DNA of 64,000 nt from Atlantibacter subterraneus (lineage in GTDB: Bacteria > Pseudomonadota > Gammaproteobacteria > Enterobacterales > Enterobacteriaceae). The position numbers were made by a program, and so were the translations under genes. Below are positions 26,491-35,406 of the stretch, piece after piece (the stretch's first letter is position 1; every line of letters starts with the position of its first letter). The stretch lies in the NCBI RefSeq assembly GCF_027853245.1, contig NZ_JAPTZM010000003.1; one strand, written 5' to 3'. Below the pieces are notes generated by a model, which saw only the letters and a program-made list of their open reading frames with translations, did not search any database and was not told the DNA's origin.

Positions 26491-27948
26491 ATGACAATAA
26501 CTCCACAACAACTGATCGCGCTGCTACCGCTGCTCGTCGTGGGCTTTACGGTAGTGGTGGTGATGCTCTCCATTGCGTGGCGACGCAACCACTTTGTGAA
26601 TGCCACAATCTCGGTGGTCGGTCTGAACGCCGCGCTAATCTCCCTCTGGTTCGTTGGCCTGGCGGGGGCGATGGACGTCACGCCGCTGATGCGCGTTGAT
26701 GGCTACGCGATGTTCTATACCGGCCTGGTGCTGCTGGCGAGCCTCGCTACCTGTACCTTCGCCTACCCGTGGTTAGAGGGCTATTACGACAACAAAGAAG
26801 AGTTCTATCTTCTGGTGTTGATCGCGGCGCTGGGCGGCATTCTGCTGGCTAACGCCAACCACCTGGCCTCGCTGTTCCTGGGTATCGAGCTGATCTCCCT
26901 GCCGCTGTTTGGCCTGATTGGCTACGCGTATCGCCAGAAACGTTCGCTGGAAGCCAGCATCAAATACACCATTCTGTCGGCGGCGGCCTCGTCGTTCCTG
27001 CTGTTTGGTATGGCGCTGGTGTACGCGGAGTCCGGCAGCCTGTCGTTTGTTAGCCTCGGTAAGAGCCTGGCGGACAACATGCTGCACGAACCGCTGCTGC
27101 TGGCAGGCCTGGGGATGATGATCGTCGGTCTGGGCTTCAAACTTTCTCTGGTGCCGTTCCACCTGTGGACGCCGGATGTGTATCAGGGCGCGCCTGCGCC
27201 GGTCTCCACCTTCCTGGCGACCGCCAGCAAAATCGCCATTTTCAGCGTGGTGATGCGTCTGTTCCTGTACGCGCCGGTGGGCGACAGCGAAGCGATTCGC
27301 GTGGTGCTGGGCATTATCGCGTTCGTATCGATTATCTTCGGTAACCTGATGGCGCTCAGCCAGACCAACATTAAACGTCTGCTGGGTTACTCCTCCATCT
27401 CTCATCTGGGCTATCTGCTGGTGGCGCTGATTGCGCTGCAAAGCGGCCAGATGTCGATGGAAACCGTAGGCGTCTATCTGGCCGGTTACCTGTTCAGCAG
27501 CCTCGGCGCATTCGGCGTGGTGAGCCTGATGTCCAGCCCGTACCGTGGTCCGGACGCCGACTCGCTGTTCTCCTACCGTGGCCTGTTCTGGCACCGTCCG
27601 ATCCTGTCGGCGGTCATGACGGTGATGATGCTGTCGCTGGCGGGTATCCCGATGACGCTGGGCTTTATCGGTAAGTTCTACGTGCTGGCAGTCGGCGTAC
27701 AGGACAGCTTGTGGTGGCTGGTTGCCGCCGTGGTGGTAGGTTCGGCGATTGGTCTCTACTACTACCTGCGCGTAGCGGTGAGCCTGTATCTGAACGCGCC
27801 GCAGCAGCTGAACCGCGATGCGCCGTCTAACTGGCAGTACAGCGCAGGCGGTATCGTGGTGCTGATCTCCGCGCTGCTGGTGCTGGTGCTCGGCGTATGG
27901 CCGCAGCCGCTGATTAGCCTGGTGCAGTTAGCCGAACCGTTGATGTAA
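26491..27948 (+). CDS. nuoN: NADH-quinone oxidoreductase subunit N (antiporter-like)
   Basis: The third antiporter-like pump, 485 residues and about 14 helices, located next to NuoK in the membrane arm. Conserved elements are LFLGIELISLPLFGLIGYAYRQKRS (Glu), GLGFKLSLVPFHLWTPDVYQGAPAPV (Lys), and QTNIKRLLGYSSISHLGYL. The length and both termini match E. coli. It is the last gene of the operon, and a strong terminator follows 18 bases after the stop. Confidence 0.97.
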   Translation: MTITPQQLIALLPLLVVGFTVVVVMLSIAWRRNHFVNATISVVGLNAALISLWFVGLAGAMDVTPLMRVDGYAMFYTGLVLLASLATCTFAYPWLEGYYDNKEEFYLLVLIAALGGILLANANHLASLFLGIELISLPLFGLIGYAYRQKRSLEASIKYTILSAAASSFLLFGMALVYAESGSLSFVSLGKSLADNMLHEPLLLAGLGMMIVGLGFKLSLVPFHLWTPDVYQGAPAPVSTFLATASKIAIFSVVMRLFLYAPVGDSEAIRVVLGIIAFVSIIFGNLMALSQTNIKRLLGYSSISHLGYLLVALIALQSGQMSMETVGVYLAGYLFSSLGAFGVVSLMSSPYRGPDADSLFSYRGLFWHRPILSAVMTVMMLSLAGIPMTLGFIGKFYVLAVGVQDSLWWLVAAVVVGSAIGLYYYLRVAVSLYLNAPQQLNRDAPSNWQYSAGGIVVLISALLVLVLGVWPQPLISLVQLAEPLM

Positions 27949-27965
27949 CAGCCAACGTTGTGAAC

Positions 27966-27993
27966 AAAACCGCCACTTGCTGGCGGTTTTTTT
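27966..27993 (+). terminator. Rho-independent terminator of the nuo operon
   Basis: A 10-bp stem (27966-27975 with 27981-27990, 5-base loop) ends in a T tract, directly after nuoN. Confidence 0.92.
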
Positions 27994-28080
27994 ATGGGAG
28001 TAACTTTTTTCAGATTTAGCAATGTAGGGTATTCAACTCAAAGGCGGTATGTTTCATCGTCAACTAACAAAGGAGTGTTT

Positions 28081-29634
28081 ATGTTTAGCAAAGCAGCGAA
28101 ATGGTCAATAGTGATGGGAATGCTGGTAACAGGATGCAGTACCTATGTTGCTCATTCACCTCAATATGAAATGCGGGGTCGGATGGTGAGCCAGGCTGTC
28201 CCCGCGCCGATGGCAAATACCGCGCGCTATGAGCACTACGACGACAACCCAATTAAGCAAGTTAGCCAACAGCCGCTGGCGACGTTCAGTCTCGATGTGG
28301 ATACCGGCAGCTATGCTAATGTGCGTCGTTTCTTAAATGACGGCATTTACCCGCCAGTAGATGCGGTACGCGTGGAAGAGATGATGAATTATTTTCCCGC
28401 AGACGCTAAACCCGTTTACGTTGCAGCCCCAACCAGCCAGCCCTTTGCGGTTGACTATGAACTCGCCCCTGCGCCCTGGAACAGTGAACGCACGCTGCTG
28501 CGCGTAGATATTCAGGCGAAAGACATTAAAACAGCCGACCTGCCGCCCGCCAACTTAGTGTTCCTGGTGGATGTATCCGGGTCGATGGATGAACCGGCCA
28601 AACTGCCGCTGATAAAATCCTCGTTGAAATTACTGGTCGACGAATTACGCGACCAGGATCGCGTGGCGATTGTCACCTATTCCGGTGAAGAGCGTGTGGC
28701 GCTGCCTTCGACTGCCGGCAGTGACAAATCAACCATTCGTCATGCTATTGAGGGGCTGGATGCCGGCGGCGCGACCAGCGGCGAAGCGGGCATTCGCCTG
28801 GCTTATCAACAAGCCGAAAAAGGATTTATTAAAGGTGGTGTGAATCGCATCCTGCTGGCTACCGACGGGGATTTTAACGTGGGGATCAGCGATAACAAGC
28901 AGCTCGAAACCCTGATTAAACAGAAACGCGACACCGGGATTACACTCTCCACGCTTGGTGTAGGTAGCGATAATTTCAACGAAGCTATGATGGTCAACGT
29001 CGCCGACGTGGGTAACGGCAACTACAGCTATCTCGATTCGCTGTCTGAAGCGAAAAAGGTGCTTAATGATGAAATGCACCAGACGCTGATCACCGTCGCG
29101 AAAGATGCCAAAGCGCAAATTGAATTCAATCCACAGCGTGTCGTCGAGTATCGTCAGATTGGTTATGAAAAACGCCAGTTGCGGGATGAAGATTTCAATA
29201 ACGACGCGGTGGATGCGGGGGATATCGGTGCCGGAAAACGCGTAACCGTTCTGTTTGAGCTGACGTTAGTCGGGCAGAAAGCAGCGGTTAATCCACTGCG
29301 CTATGGCAAGCAAAAACCGATGGAAGGAAAATCCGATGAGTTGGCGTTGATTAATCTGCGCTGGAAAGCCCCACAGGGCGGCGACAGCCGGTTAATGAGC
29401 GAGCCGGTGAAGGCGGCACAGCTTAACACCGCATTTGATTCTGCATCGCAAGAAATGCGCTTCCAGACCGCTGTGGCCGCCTGGGGGCAAAAACTACGCG
29501 GCTCCAGCTACCTTGCCGCCACTTCATGGGAGCAAATCGCCCAATGGGCAAGCGCGGCGCGCGGTGAAGACAGTAACGGCTACCGGGCAGAATTTATCCA
29601 ACTGGTTAAGCTTTCCGGGAAACTTGCAAAATAA
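28081..29634 (+). CDS. yfbK: VWA-domain lipoprotein YfbK
   Basis: A 517-residue predicted lipoprotein: N-terminal signal with lipobox VTGC (Cys19), a conserved N-terminal region (about 50-150, with LATFSLDVDTGSYANVRRFLN), a von Willebrand factor A domain with an intact MIDAS (DVSGSMDE, 164-171, plus a later TDGDFNVG), and the C-terminal DUF3520-type region. This matches YfbK of E. coli; its function is unknown to me. The start at 28081 has AAAGGAG upstream and gives a proper signal peptide; the in-frame ATG at 27994 sits in the nuo terminator. It stands alone, with its own terminator. I recall the K-12 protein as somewhat longer. Confidence 0.88.
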   Translation: MFSKAAKWSIVMGMLVTGCSTYVAHSPQYEMRGRMVSQAVPAPMANTARYEHYDDNPIKQVSQQPLATFSLDVDTGSYANVRRFLNDGIYPPVDAVRVEEMMNYFPADAKPVYVAAPTSQPFAVDYELAPAPWNSERTLLRVDIQAKDIKTADLPPANLVFLVDVSGSMDEPAKLPLIKSSLKLLVDELRDQDRVAIVTYSGEERVALPSTAGSDKSTIRHAIEGLDAGGATSGEAGIRLAYQQAEKGFIKGGVNRILLATDGDFNVGISDNKQLETLIKQKRDTGITLSTLGVGSDNFNEAMMVNVADVGNGNYSYLDSLSEAKKVLNDEMHQTLITVAKDAKAQIEFNPQRVVEYRQIGYEKRQLRDEDFNNDAVDAGDIGAGKRVTVLFELTLVGQKAAVNPLRYGKQKPMEGKSDELALINLRWKAPQGGDSRLMSEPVKAAQLNTAFDSASQEMRFQTAVAAWGQKLRGSSYLAATSWEQIAQWASAARGEDSNGYRAEFIQLVKLSGKLAK

Positions 29635-29646
29635 CGTTGATGGCCT

Positions 29647-29671
29647 AAACCGCCACTCGTGGCGGTTTTTT
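29647..29671 (+). terminator. Rho-independent terminator after yfbK
   Basis: A 10-bp stem (29647-29656 with 29659-29668, 2-base loop) ends in a run of T. It overlaps the rbn stop codon on the other strand, so the two convergent genes share this space. Confidence 0.88.
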
Positions 29672-30584
29672 ATATCTGCACCTTCATAAAATCTTCAGCG
29701 GCGAGGGTGCTCGGGAAAATTTCCCGGCACTCGCGCAGCAGCGCTTCACAACCCACTTCATCATAGCGCGAGCTGAAATGGGTAATTACTAAACGCCCGA
29801 CGCCCGCGGCTTTGGCGACCTCGGCGGCCTGTACCGTGGTGGAATGGCCCCGGCTGTTGGCTTTCTCCGCCATTGCGGCTTCGAGGGTCGTTTCATGTAC
29901 CATCACATCCACACCCTGCGCCAGCGCGACGGCGTTCGGCGTCGGCCCGGTATCGCCGAAAATCGCCAGGGTTTTGCCTTTTTGCGCCGGGCCTGAATAT
30001 TCCCTGCCGTGGATAACGCGGCCATCGTCCAGCGTAACGGTTTCTCCACGCTTGAGCTGCTGAAAATGCGGGCCAGGCATCACGCCCTCTGCCTTCAGGC
30101 GTGCGGCATCGAGCGCGCCGGGCTTATCGTGTTGCTCAATGCGGTAGCCGTAGCATTCCACCGGATGGGTGAGGGGATACGCCGTGACGCGAAACTCGTC
30201 GTCGCAAAACACCTCGCCGGCGCTAATTTCCACAATCTCCAGCGGAAAGCCGGTCCAGGAGCCGCTGAGCCGTAACGCCATCCCGATAAACTGGCGTATG
30301 CCCTGCGGGCCATACACCGTCAGCGGATTTTCATTGCCCGCCATTGAGCGGCTGCACAACAGCCCCGGCAGGCCAAAAATATGGTCGCCGTGCAAATGGG
30401 TGATAAAAATTTTGCTCAGCTTGCCGGGATTAAACGCCGTATGCAGCATCTGATGCTGGGTGCCTTCGCCGCAGTCGAACAGCCAGTAATGCGGCTGGTT
30501 ATTCATCGGGTTAAACACCATCGACGTTACGTTGCGGGTTTTGCAGGGCACGCCAGCGGAGGTGCCTAAAAATGTCAATTCCAT
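29670..30584 (-). CDS. rbn: Ribonuclease BN / RNase Z
   Basis: A metallo-beta-lactamase-fold nuclease of 304 residues acting in tRNA 3'-end maturation. The zinc motif HxHxDH is present (His63, His65, Asp67, His68), followed by the later FGDTGPT Asp, the ITHFSSRY His and the PCKTRN loop near the N-terminus that is typical of the short RNase Z class. Start MELTFLGTSAG agrees with E. coli Rbn (ElaC). It is divergent from elaA across 65 bp. Confidence 0.96.
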   Translation of the reverse strand: MELTFLGTSAGVPCKTRNVTSMVFNPMNNQPHYWLFDCGEGTQHQMLHTAFNPGKLSKIFITHLHGDHIFGLPGLLCSRSMAGNENPLTVYGPQGIRQFIGMALRLSGSWTGFPLEIVEISAGEVFCDDEFRVTAYPLTHPVECYGYRIEQHDKPGALDAARLKAEGVMPGPHFQQLKRGETVTLDDGRVIHGREYSGPAQKGKTLAIFGDTGPTPNAVALAQGVDVMVHETTLEAAMAEKANSRGHSTTVQAAEVAKAAGVGRLVITHFSSRYDEVGCEALLRECREIFPSTLAAEDFMKVQI

Positions 30585-30649
30585 CCCGCGTTATCCTCCT
30601 GAATGCTTTAGTATGAGAACGACCATTATGCACCATAAAGGAGCACTCC

Positions 30650-31099
30650 ATGATTCACTGGCACGATCTTCACCACTCAGAATTGGATGTCCCGACGCTG
30701 TACGCGGTACTGCAGCTGCGTTGCGCCGTGTTTGTGGTTGAGCAAACCTGCGCTTATCAGGATATCGACGGTGACGATCTGGTTGGAGAGAACCGCCATA
30801 TTCTCGGCTGGCATGACGGCAGGCTGGTGGCTTATGCGAGGATTCTGAAAAGCGATAACGATTTTGAGCCGGTCGTGATTGGCCGGGTGATTGTCGACGC
30901 CAGCCTGCGCGGTGAAAAACTTGGCCAGCAGCTGATGAGCCAAACTCTCGCTTCGTGCCTGCAGCACTGGCCTGGCAAGGCGTTGTACCTTGGCGCACAG
31001 GCGCACTTGCAGGCGTTCTATCAGCGCTTTGGCTTTGCGCCTGTCACCGAGGTCTACGATGAAGACGGCATTCCCCATATTGGAATGGCCAGAGAATAA
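30650..31099 (+). CDS. elaA: GNAT-family N-acetyltransferase ElaA
   Basis: A small acetyltransferase-fold protein of 149 residues. The acetyl-CoA binding motif A is seen in VIGRVIVDASLRGEKLGQQL, with the pyrophosphate loop RGEKLG; the N-terminal LQLRCAVFVVEQ and the C-terminal YQRFGFAPVTEVYDEDGIPHIGM are typical of the ElaA family. The substrate is not established. It has AAGGAG upstream of the ATG and precedes elaB, which has its own candidate promoter. Confidence 0.92.
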   Translation: MIHWHDLHHSELDVPTLYAVLQLRCAVFVVEQTCAYQDIDGDDLVGENRHILGWHDGRLVAYARILKSDNDFEPVVIGRVIVDASLRGEKLGQQLMSQTLASCLQHWPGKALYLGAQAHLQAFYQRFGFAPVTEVYDEDGIPHIGMARE

Positions 31100-31122
31100 G
31101 CGGCAAAAAGCGCTTCCCTTGT

Positions 31123-31130
31123 CTATATTT
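31123..31130 (+). promoter_or_regulatory. Candidate -10 element for elaB
   Basis: CTATATTT lies 36 bases before the elaB start and resembles an RpoS-type extended -10. E. coli elaB is known to be induced in stationary phase by RpoS. The assignment here is by resemblance only. Confidence 0.3.
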
Positions 31131-31165
31131 AGCTGACGTGTGTTAAATCCTGATGGAGAAAAGCG

Positions 31166-31477
31166 ATGACTCAGAATAACGAACAGTTCAATACCCGGAT
31201 TGATGATGATTTGTCACTGCTTAGCGATACGTTAGAGGAAGTGCTGCGCTCGTCGGGCGATCCGGCGGATCAGAAATACATTGAATTAAAAGCCCGTGCT
31301 GAACAGGCCTTAAACGATGTGAAAGCCCGCGTGTCCAACGCGTCCGACAACTACTATTTCCGCGCTAAAAAAGCGGTTTATCGCGCGGATGACTATGTTC
31401 ATGAGCAGCCGTGGAAAGGTATCGGTATCGGCGCTGCCGCCGGTCTGGTGCTGGGTATCCTGCTGGCTCGCCGCTAA
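31166..31477 (+). CDS. elaB: Tail-anchored inner-membrane protein ElaB
   Basis: A 103-residue member of the YgaM/YqjD/ElaB family (DUF883). An acidic, helical cytoplasmic region (residues 1 to about 78) is followed by a single C-terminal helix, KGIGIGAAAGLVLGILL, ending in ARR, so it is C-tail anchored in the inner membrane. In E. coli this family binds stationary-phase ribosomes through the N-terminal region, and ElaB affects stress tolerance. AUGGAGAAAAGCG supplies the ribosome binding site. Confidence 0.95.
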   Translation: MTQNNEQFNTRIDDDLSLLSDTLEEVLRSSGDPADQKYIELKARAEQALNDVKARVSNASDNYYFRAKKAVYRADDYVHEQPWKGIGIGAAAGLVLGILLARR

Positions 31478-31486
31478 ACGCGGATT

Positions 31487-31512
31487 CCTCACCCCTGGTA
31501 CCAGGGGTGAGG
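31487..31512. terminator. Perfect 26-bp palindrome after elaB
   Basis: Bases 31487-31512 are a perfect inverted repeat centred on GGTACC. As RNA it would form a GC-rich hairpin right after the elaB stop. No T tract follows, so it is an incomplete intrinsic terminator; it could also be a protein-binding site between elaB and menF. Confidence 0.5.
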
Positions 31513-31557
31513 CGATATCCCCCAACTAGTGTAATTTTGTTTACCCACCAGACCACG

Positions 31558-31563
31558 TATAAT
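31558..31563 (+). promoter_or_regulatory. -10 element of a menF promoter
   Basis: A consensus TATAAT lies 30 bases before the menF GTG. The -35 at the right distance is poor (TTTTGT), so activation or a weak basal promoter is likely. Confidence 0.5.
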
Positions 31564-31592
31564 GCGGGGTTTTTCAGGGAAACGAGGTACAC

Positions 31593-32879
31593 GTGCATTC
31601 CATTTCCACCGCGTTGCAGCAAATCGCGCAACAATTGCGCGCAGAATTTCCTGTCTCCCCCGGTGTGCGGCGCTTCGCTGTACCGGTCTCCCTGAATCAA
31701 ACTGACCCGCTTGCCTGGCTTGCCAGCCAGCCGGTTTATCCGCAGTTTTACTGGCAGCAGCGCAACGGCGATGAAGAGGTCGCGGCGCTGGGCGCAAGCC
31801 GCCATTTTTCTACCTTTGATGCCGCCCAGACGTTCCTTGCAAGCCAGTCTGACGCCGCGCTGCGTATCTGGGGATTAAATGCCTTTGATACCGAGCGCAG
31901 CGCCCTGTTTCTGCCGCGCCTGGAATGGCGACGACACGGCGGCAGCGTGACCCTTGCGCTGACGGTATGTAGCAACCACTCGCTGGCCGACGATGCCCGC
32001 GCCGCGCTGGCGTTTATTGATGCGCTTACCCCCGGCGAACCGCTGCCTACCACGCCGCTTGACTGCGTCGGCGAACGCCACTTCCCCGATCGTGCGGGCT
32101 GGACCCAGCTGATTAACCAGGCGACCGACGCCATCGCGGCGGGGCAGTTTGAGAAAGTCGTCGCCGCCCGCGCCAGCGATCTGCAATTTTCATCCCCGGT
32201 AAGTGCGGCGGCATTTATGGCGGCCAGCCGCCGCGTCAATCTTCACTGCTACCACTACTTTATGGCGTTCGCACCGGATGATGCCTTTTTAGGCTCCAGC
32301 CCGGAGCGCTTGTGGCGGCGCATCGACAGCGCCCTGCGTACCGAAGCGCTGGCGGGCACCGTGGCGAATCATCCCGATGAAGCGAAGGCCCAGGCGCTGG
32401 GCGACTGGCTGATGAAAGACGATAAAAACCAGCGGGAAAATATGCTGGTGGTTGAAGACATCTGCCAGCGCCTGCAAAACGCCGTCAGTTCGCTGGACGT
32501 CCTGCCGCCGCAGATTGTCAGGCTGCGCAAAGTGCAGCATCTGCGCCGCTGCATCTGGACTGAACTGCATCAGCCCGACGACAGCCTTTGCCTGCACCAG
32601 CTCCAGCCCACGGCGGCGGTGGCGGGCCTGCCGCGTGAACCGGCGCGCCGGTTTATCGCGACCCATGAATCCTTTGTCCGCGAGTGGTACGCCGGGTCCG
32701 CTGGCTATCTCTCGTTAAAGCAGACTGAATTTTGCGTCGCTCTGCGCTGCGCCCGGGTTACCCGGCAGACGGTGCGGCTGTATGCGGGCGCGGGTATCGT
32801 CGCAGGCTCGCAGCCTGATGAAGAGTGGCAGGAGATCACCAACAAAGCGGCGGGTTTACGCACTTTACTGGTGAGCTAA
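31593..32879 (+). CDS. menF: Isochorismate synthase (menaquinone-specific)
   Basis: MenF converts chorismate to isochorismate, the first step of menaquinone synthesis. The 428-residue product has the chorismate-utilising domain in its C-terminal two thirds: the catalytic base Lys188 in FEKVVAARASDL, the LGSSPERLWRR segment with the acidic catalytic Glu nearby, EALAGTVANHP, ENMLVVEDICQRL, LQPTAAVAGLPR and the final LYAGAGIVAGS. It uses a GTG start with CGAGG upstream; E. coli MenF is 431 residues. It heads the men cluster, with an 80-bp gap to menD that contains another possible promoter. Confidence 0.95.
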   Translation: MHSISTALQQIAQQLRAEFPVSPGVRRFAVPVSLNQTDPLAWLASQPVYPQFYWQQRNGDEEVAALGASRHFSTFDAAQTFLASQSDAALRIWGLNAFDTERSALFLPRLEWRRHGGSVTLALTVCSNHSLADDARAALAFIDALTPGEPLPTTPLDCVGERHFPDRAGWTQLINQATDAIAAGQFEKVVAARASDLQFSSPVSAAAFMAASRRVNLHCYHYFMAFAPDDAFLGSSPERLWRRIDSALRTEALAGTVANHPDEAKAQALGDWLMKDDKNQRENMLVVEDICQRLQNAVSSLDVLPPQIVRLRKVQHLRRCIWTELHQPDDSLCLHQLQPTAAVAGLPREPARRFIATHESFVREWYAGSAGYLSLKQTEFCVALRCARVTRQTVRLYAGAGIVAGSQPDEEWQEITNKAAGLRTLLVS

Positions 32880-32924
32880 CGTCAGAATCCCGACTCATAT
32901 CAAAACAGTGAATATCGCGCGCTT

Positions 32925-32930
32925 TATAAT
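32925..32930 (+). promoter_or_regulatory. Candidate internal -10 before menD
   Basis: A consensus TATAAT lies in the menF-menD gap, 30 bases before the menD start. I see no good -35. It would allow menDHBCE to be expressed apart from menF. Confidence 0.35.
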
Positions 32931-32959
32931 GGAGCGGCAAAATTGATACCGGACAACTT

Positions 32960-34630
32960 ATGTCGACTAGTACTTTCAACCGCCGCTGGGCGACGGTGAT
33001 CCTCGAAGCCTTAACCCGCCACGGCGTTCGCCATATTTGCATTGCGCCTGGCTCGCGTTCGACGCCGTTGACGCTGGCGGCGGCGGATAATCGCAACCTG
33101 ACTCACCATACCCATTTTGACGAACGTGGATTAGGGCATCTGGCCCTCGGGCTTGCCAAAGCCAGCGGCGAGCCGGTCGCCGTGATCGTCACGTCCGGCA
33201 CGGCGGTAGCCAATCTGTATCCGGCGGTGATTGAGGCCGGGTTGACCGGTGAAAAGCTGATCCTGCTCACCGCCGACCGCCCGCCGGAGCTGATTGACTG
33301 CGGTGCCAACCAGGCGATCCGCCAGCAGGGTATTTTTTCTTCGCATCCCACCGCGGCGCTGGATTTACCCAAGCCCAGCCCGGAGACGCCCGCCAAATGG
33401 CTGGTATCGTCGATTGATTTGCTGTTAGGGCAGCAGCGTGGCGGCGCGTTGCATATCAACTGCCCGTTTGCTGAACCGCTGTACGGCGAGCTGGACGATA
33501 CCGGCCTCGCCTGGCAGGAATCGCTGGGCGACTGGTGGCAGGATGATAAACCCTGGCTGCTGGCGGCAGAAGATCACCATGCGGCGCTACAGCACGACTG
33601 GGGCGCATGGCGGCGTAAAAAAGGCGTCATCATTGCCGGACGGATGTCCCCGCAGGAAGGCAAACAGCTGGCGGCCTGGGCGCACACCCTCGGCTGGCCG
33701 CTGATTAGCGATGTGCTGTCGCAAACCGGGCAGCCGCTGCCCTGCGCCGATTTATGGCTGGCGAATCCCCGCGCTCAGGCGTTACTGGCGCAAGCCCAGA
33801 TCGTTATCCAGTTCGGCAGTAGCCTGACCGGTAAACGCTTACTGCAATGGCAGGCCAGCTGCCAGCCGCAGGAGTTCTGGCTGGTGGACTCCCTGATTGG
33901 GCGGCTCGATCCGGCCCATCACCGCGGGCGTCGGTTAACGGCGCGCATCAGCGAATGGCTGGAGCGTCACCCCGCCGAACCGCGCGCGCCCTGGGCTGAG
34001 GAGTTAACCGCGCTGTCGCAAACCGCCTGGCAACTGACGGACGCTGCCACCCGGTCATTTGGCGAAGCGCAACTGGCCCATCGGCTCCCGGCGCTGTTGC
34101 CGGAACACGGTCAGCTTTTCGTCGGCAACAGCCTGGTGGTGCGTCTGGTGGACGCGCTGGCGCAGATGCCCCAGAGCTATCCGGTGCTGAGCAACCGCGG
34201 GGCCAGCGGCATCGACGGGCTGATCTCCACCACCGCCGGGGTCCAGCGCGGCACCGCGCGCCCGACGCTGGCCATCGTTGGCGATCTCTCGGCGCTGTAC
34301 GATTTAAACGCCCTGGCGCTGTTGCGCCACGTTTCCGCGCCGCTGGTGCTGATTGTGGTGAACAACAACGGCGGGCAAATTTTTTCGCTGCTGCCCACGC
34401 CGGTCAGCGAGCGCGAGCGCTTCTACTGTATGCCGCAAAACGTGTCATTTAAGCACGGCGCGGCGATGTTTGATCTTGAGTACCGCAACCCAACCACCTG
34501 GGAAGAATTGCAAACCGCCGTGAGCGAAGGCTGGCAGCGGCCTCACACCACCGTGGTGGAAATTAACGTGCCCTCGACTGATGGGACGCACACCCTGCAA
34601 AACCTGCTGGCGGCGGTCAGCCAGGCATGA
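32960..34630 (+). CDS. menD: SEPHCHC synthase
   Basis: MenD is the thiamine-diphosphate enzyme that joins isochorismate to the succinyl semialdehyde carbanion from 2-oxoglutarate, the second step of the menaquinone pathway. The 556-residue length equals that of E. coli. The N-terminal pyrimidine-binding domain has HICIAPGSRSTPLTLAA with the catalytic Glu in the following FDERGLGHLALGLA; the C-terminal ThDP motif runs from GDLSALYDLNAL to VNNNGGQIFSLLP (about 440-475). The stop overlaps menH by 4 bp. Confidence 0.97.
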   Translation: MSTSTFNRRWATVILEALTRHGVRHICIAPGSRSTPLTLAAADNRNLTHHTHFDERGLGHLALGLAKASGEPVAVIVTSGTAVANLYPAVIEAGLTGEKLILLTADRPPELIDCGANQAIRQQGIFSSHPTAALDLPKPSPETPAKWLVSSIDLLLGQQRGGALHINCPFAEPLYGELDDTGLAWQESLGDWWQDDKPWLLAAEDHHAALQHDWGAWRRKKGVIIAGRMSPQEGKQLAAWAHTLGWPLISDVLSQTGQPLPCADLWLANPRAQALLAQAQIVIQFGSSLTGKRLLQWQASCQPQEFWLVDSLIGRLDPAHHRGRRLTARISEWLERHPAEPRAPWAEELTALSQTAWQLTDAATRSFGEAQLAHRLPALLPEHGQLFVGNSLVVRLVDALAQMPQSYPVLSNRGASGIDGLISTTAGVQRGTARPTLAIVGDLSALYDLNALALLRHVSAPLVLIVVNNNGGQIFSLLPTPVSERERFYCMPQNVSFKHGAAMFDLEYRNPTTWEELQTAVSEGWQRPHTTVVEINVPSTDGTHTLQNLLAAVSQA

Positions 34631-35397
34631 TCCTGAATGCGACCGCGCGTCCCGGTAAATCCGCCTCGCTGCCCTGGCTCGTCTGGCTGCACGGTTTTCT
34701 CGGTAGCCAGCAGGAGTGGCAGCAGGTCGCCGCGGCGTTCAGCGATTACCCGCAGCTGTTTATCGATTTGCCGGGTCACGGCGGCAGCGCCGGGGTGCGC
34801 GTCGCCAGTTTCGGGGATACCAACGCGCTGCTCGACGCCACTCTGGCGCATCACGCCGTCGCGCAATACTGGCTGATCGGCTACTCGCTGGGTGGGCGTA
34901 TCGCCATGCACTACGCCTGCGGCAAACCGCGCTCCGGCTTGCAGGGGCTGATTGTCGAAGGCAGCCATCCAGGGTTGACCGACCCGCAGGAGCGCGAGGC
35001 TCGCATTGCTTCGGACAGCCATTGGGCCAGAGAATTTCGTGAAGCACCCCTCGAACAGGTGCTGAATGCCTGGTATCAGCAGCCGGTTTTTGCCAACCTC
35101 AGCGCTGCGGCGCGTGCCGAACTGGTCGCGCTGCGGCGGCGCAACCATCCGCAGGCGCTGGCCGATATGCTGGAGGCCACCTCCCTGGGCCGCCAGGCGG
35201 ATTTACGCGGGCCGCTCAGCCGGTTGCCGCAACCCTTTATCTATTTTTGCGGCGAGCAGGACAGCAAGTTTCGTGGCATCGCCACAACGCTTAACGTGCC
35301 CTGCCGCCTGATTACGGCTGCGGGCCATAACGCCCATCGCGAAGCGCCGCTGGCCTTCGCGCAAAGCCTGTCGCCACTTTTGCCTCAACCAGACTAA
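34627..35397 (+). CDS. menH: SHCHC synthase (alpha/beta hydrolase fold)
   Basis: MenH eliminates pyruvate from SEPHCHC to give SHCHC. The alpha/beta-hydrolase features are intact in 256 residues: oxyanion region LHGFLGSQQEW, DLPGHGGS, the nucleophile-elbow Ser87 in GYSLGGR, an Asp in GEQDSKF, and the catalytic His in AAGHNAHREAP. It overlaps menD by 4 bp, and menB follows after 9 bp, so it is firmly in the men operon. A few residues longer than the E. coli protein at the N-terminus. Confidence 0.95.
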   Translation: MILNATARPGKSASLPWLVWLHGFLGSQQEWQQVAAAFSDYPQLFIDLPGHGGSAGVRVASFGDTNALLDATLAHHAVAQYWLIGYSLGGRIAMHYACGKPRSGLQGLIVEGSHPGLTDPQEREARIASDSHWAREFREAPLEQVLNAWYQQPVFANLSAAARAELVALRRRNHPQALADMLEATSLGRQADLRGPLSRLPQPFIYFCGEQDSKFRGIATTLNVPCRLITAAGHNAHREAPLAFAQSLSPLLPQPD

Positions 35398-35406
35398 GGA
35401 ATCACC

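Noticed and set aside
27994..28080. YfbK start at 27994
   Set aside because: It lies on the nuo terminator and would put 29 residues before the signal peptide; 28081 has AAAGGAG and a proper lipobox at residue 19.
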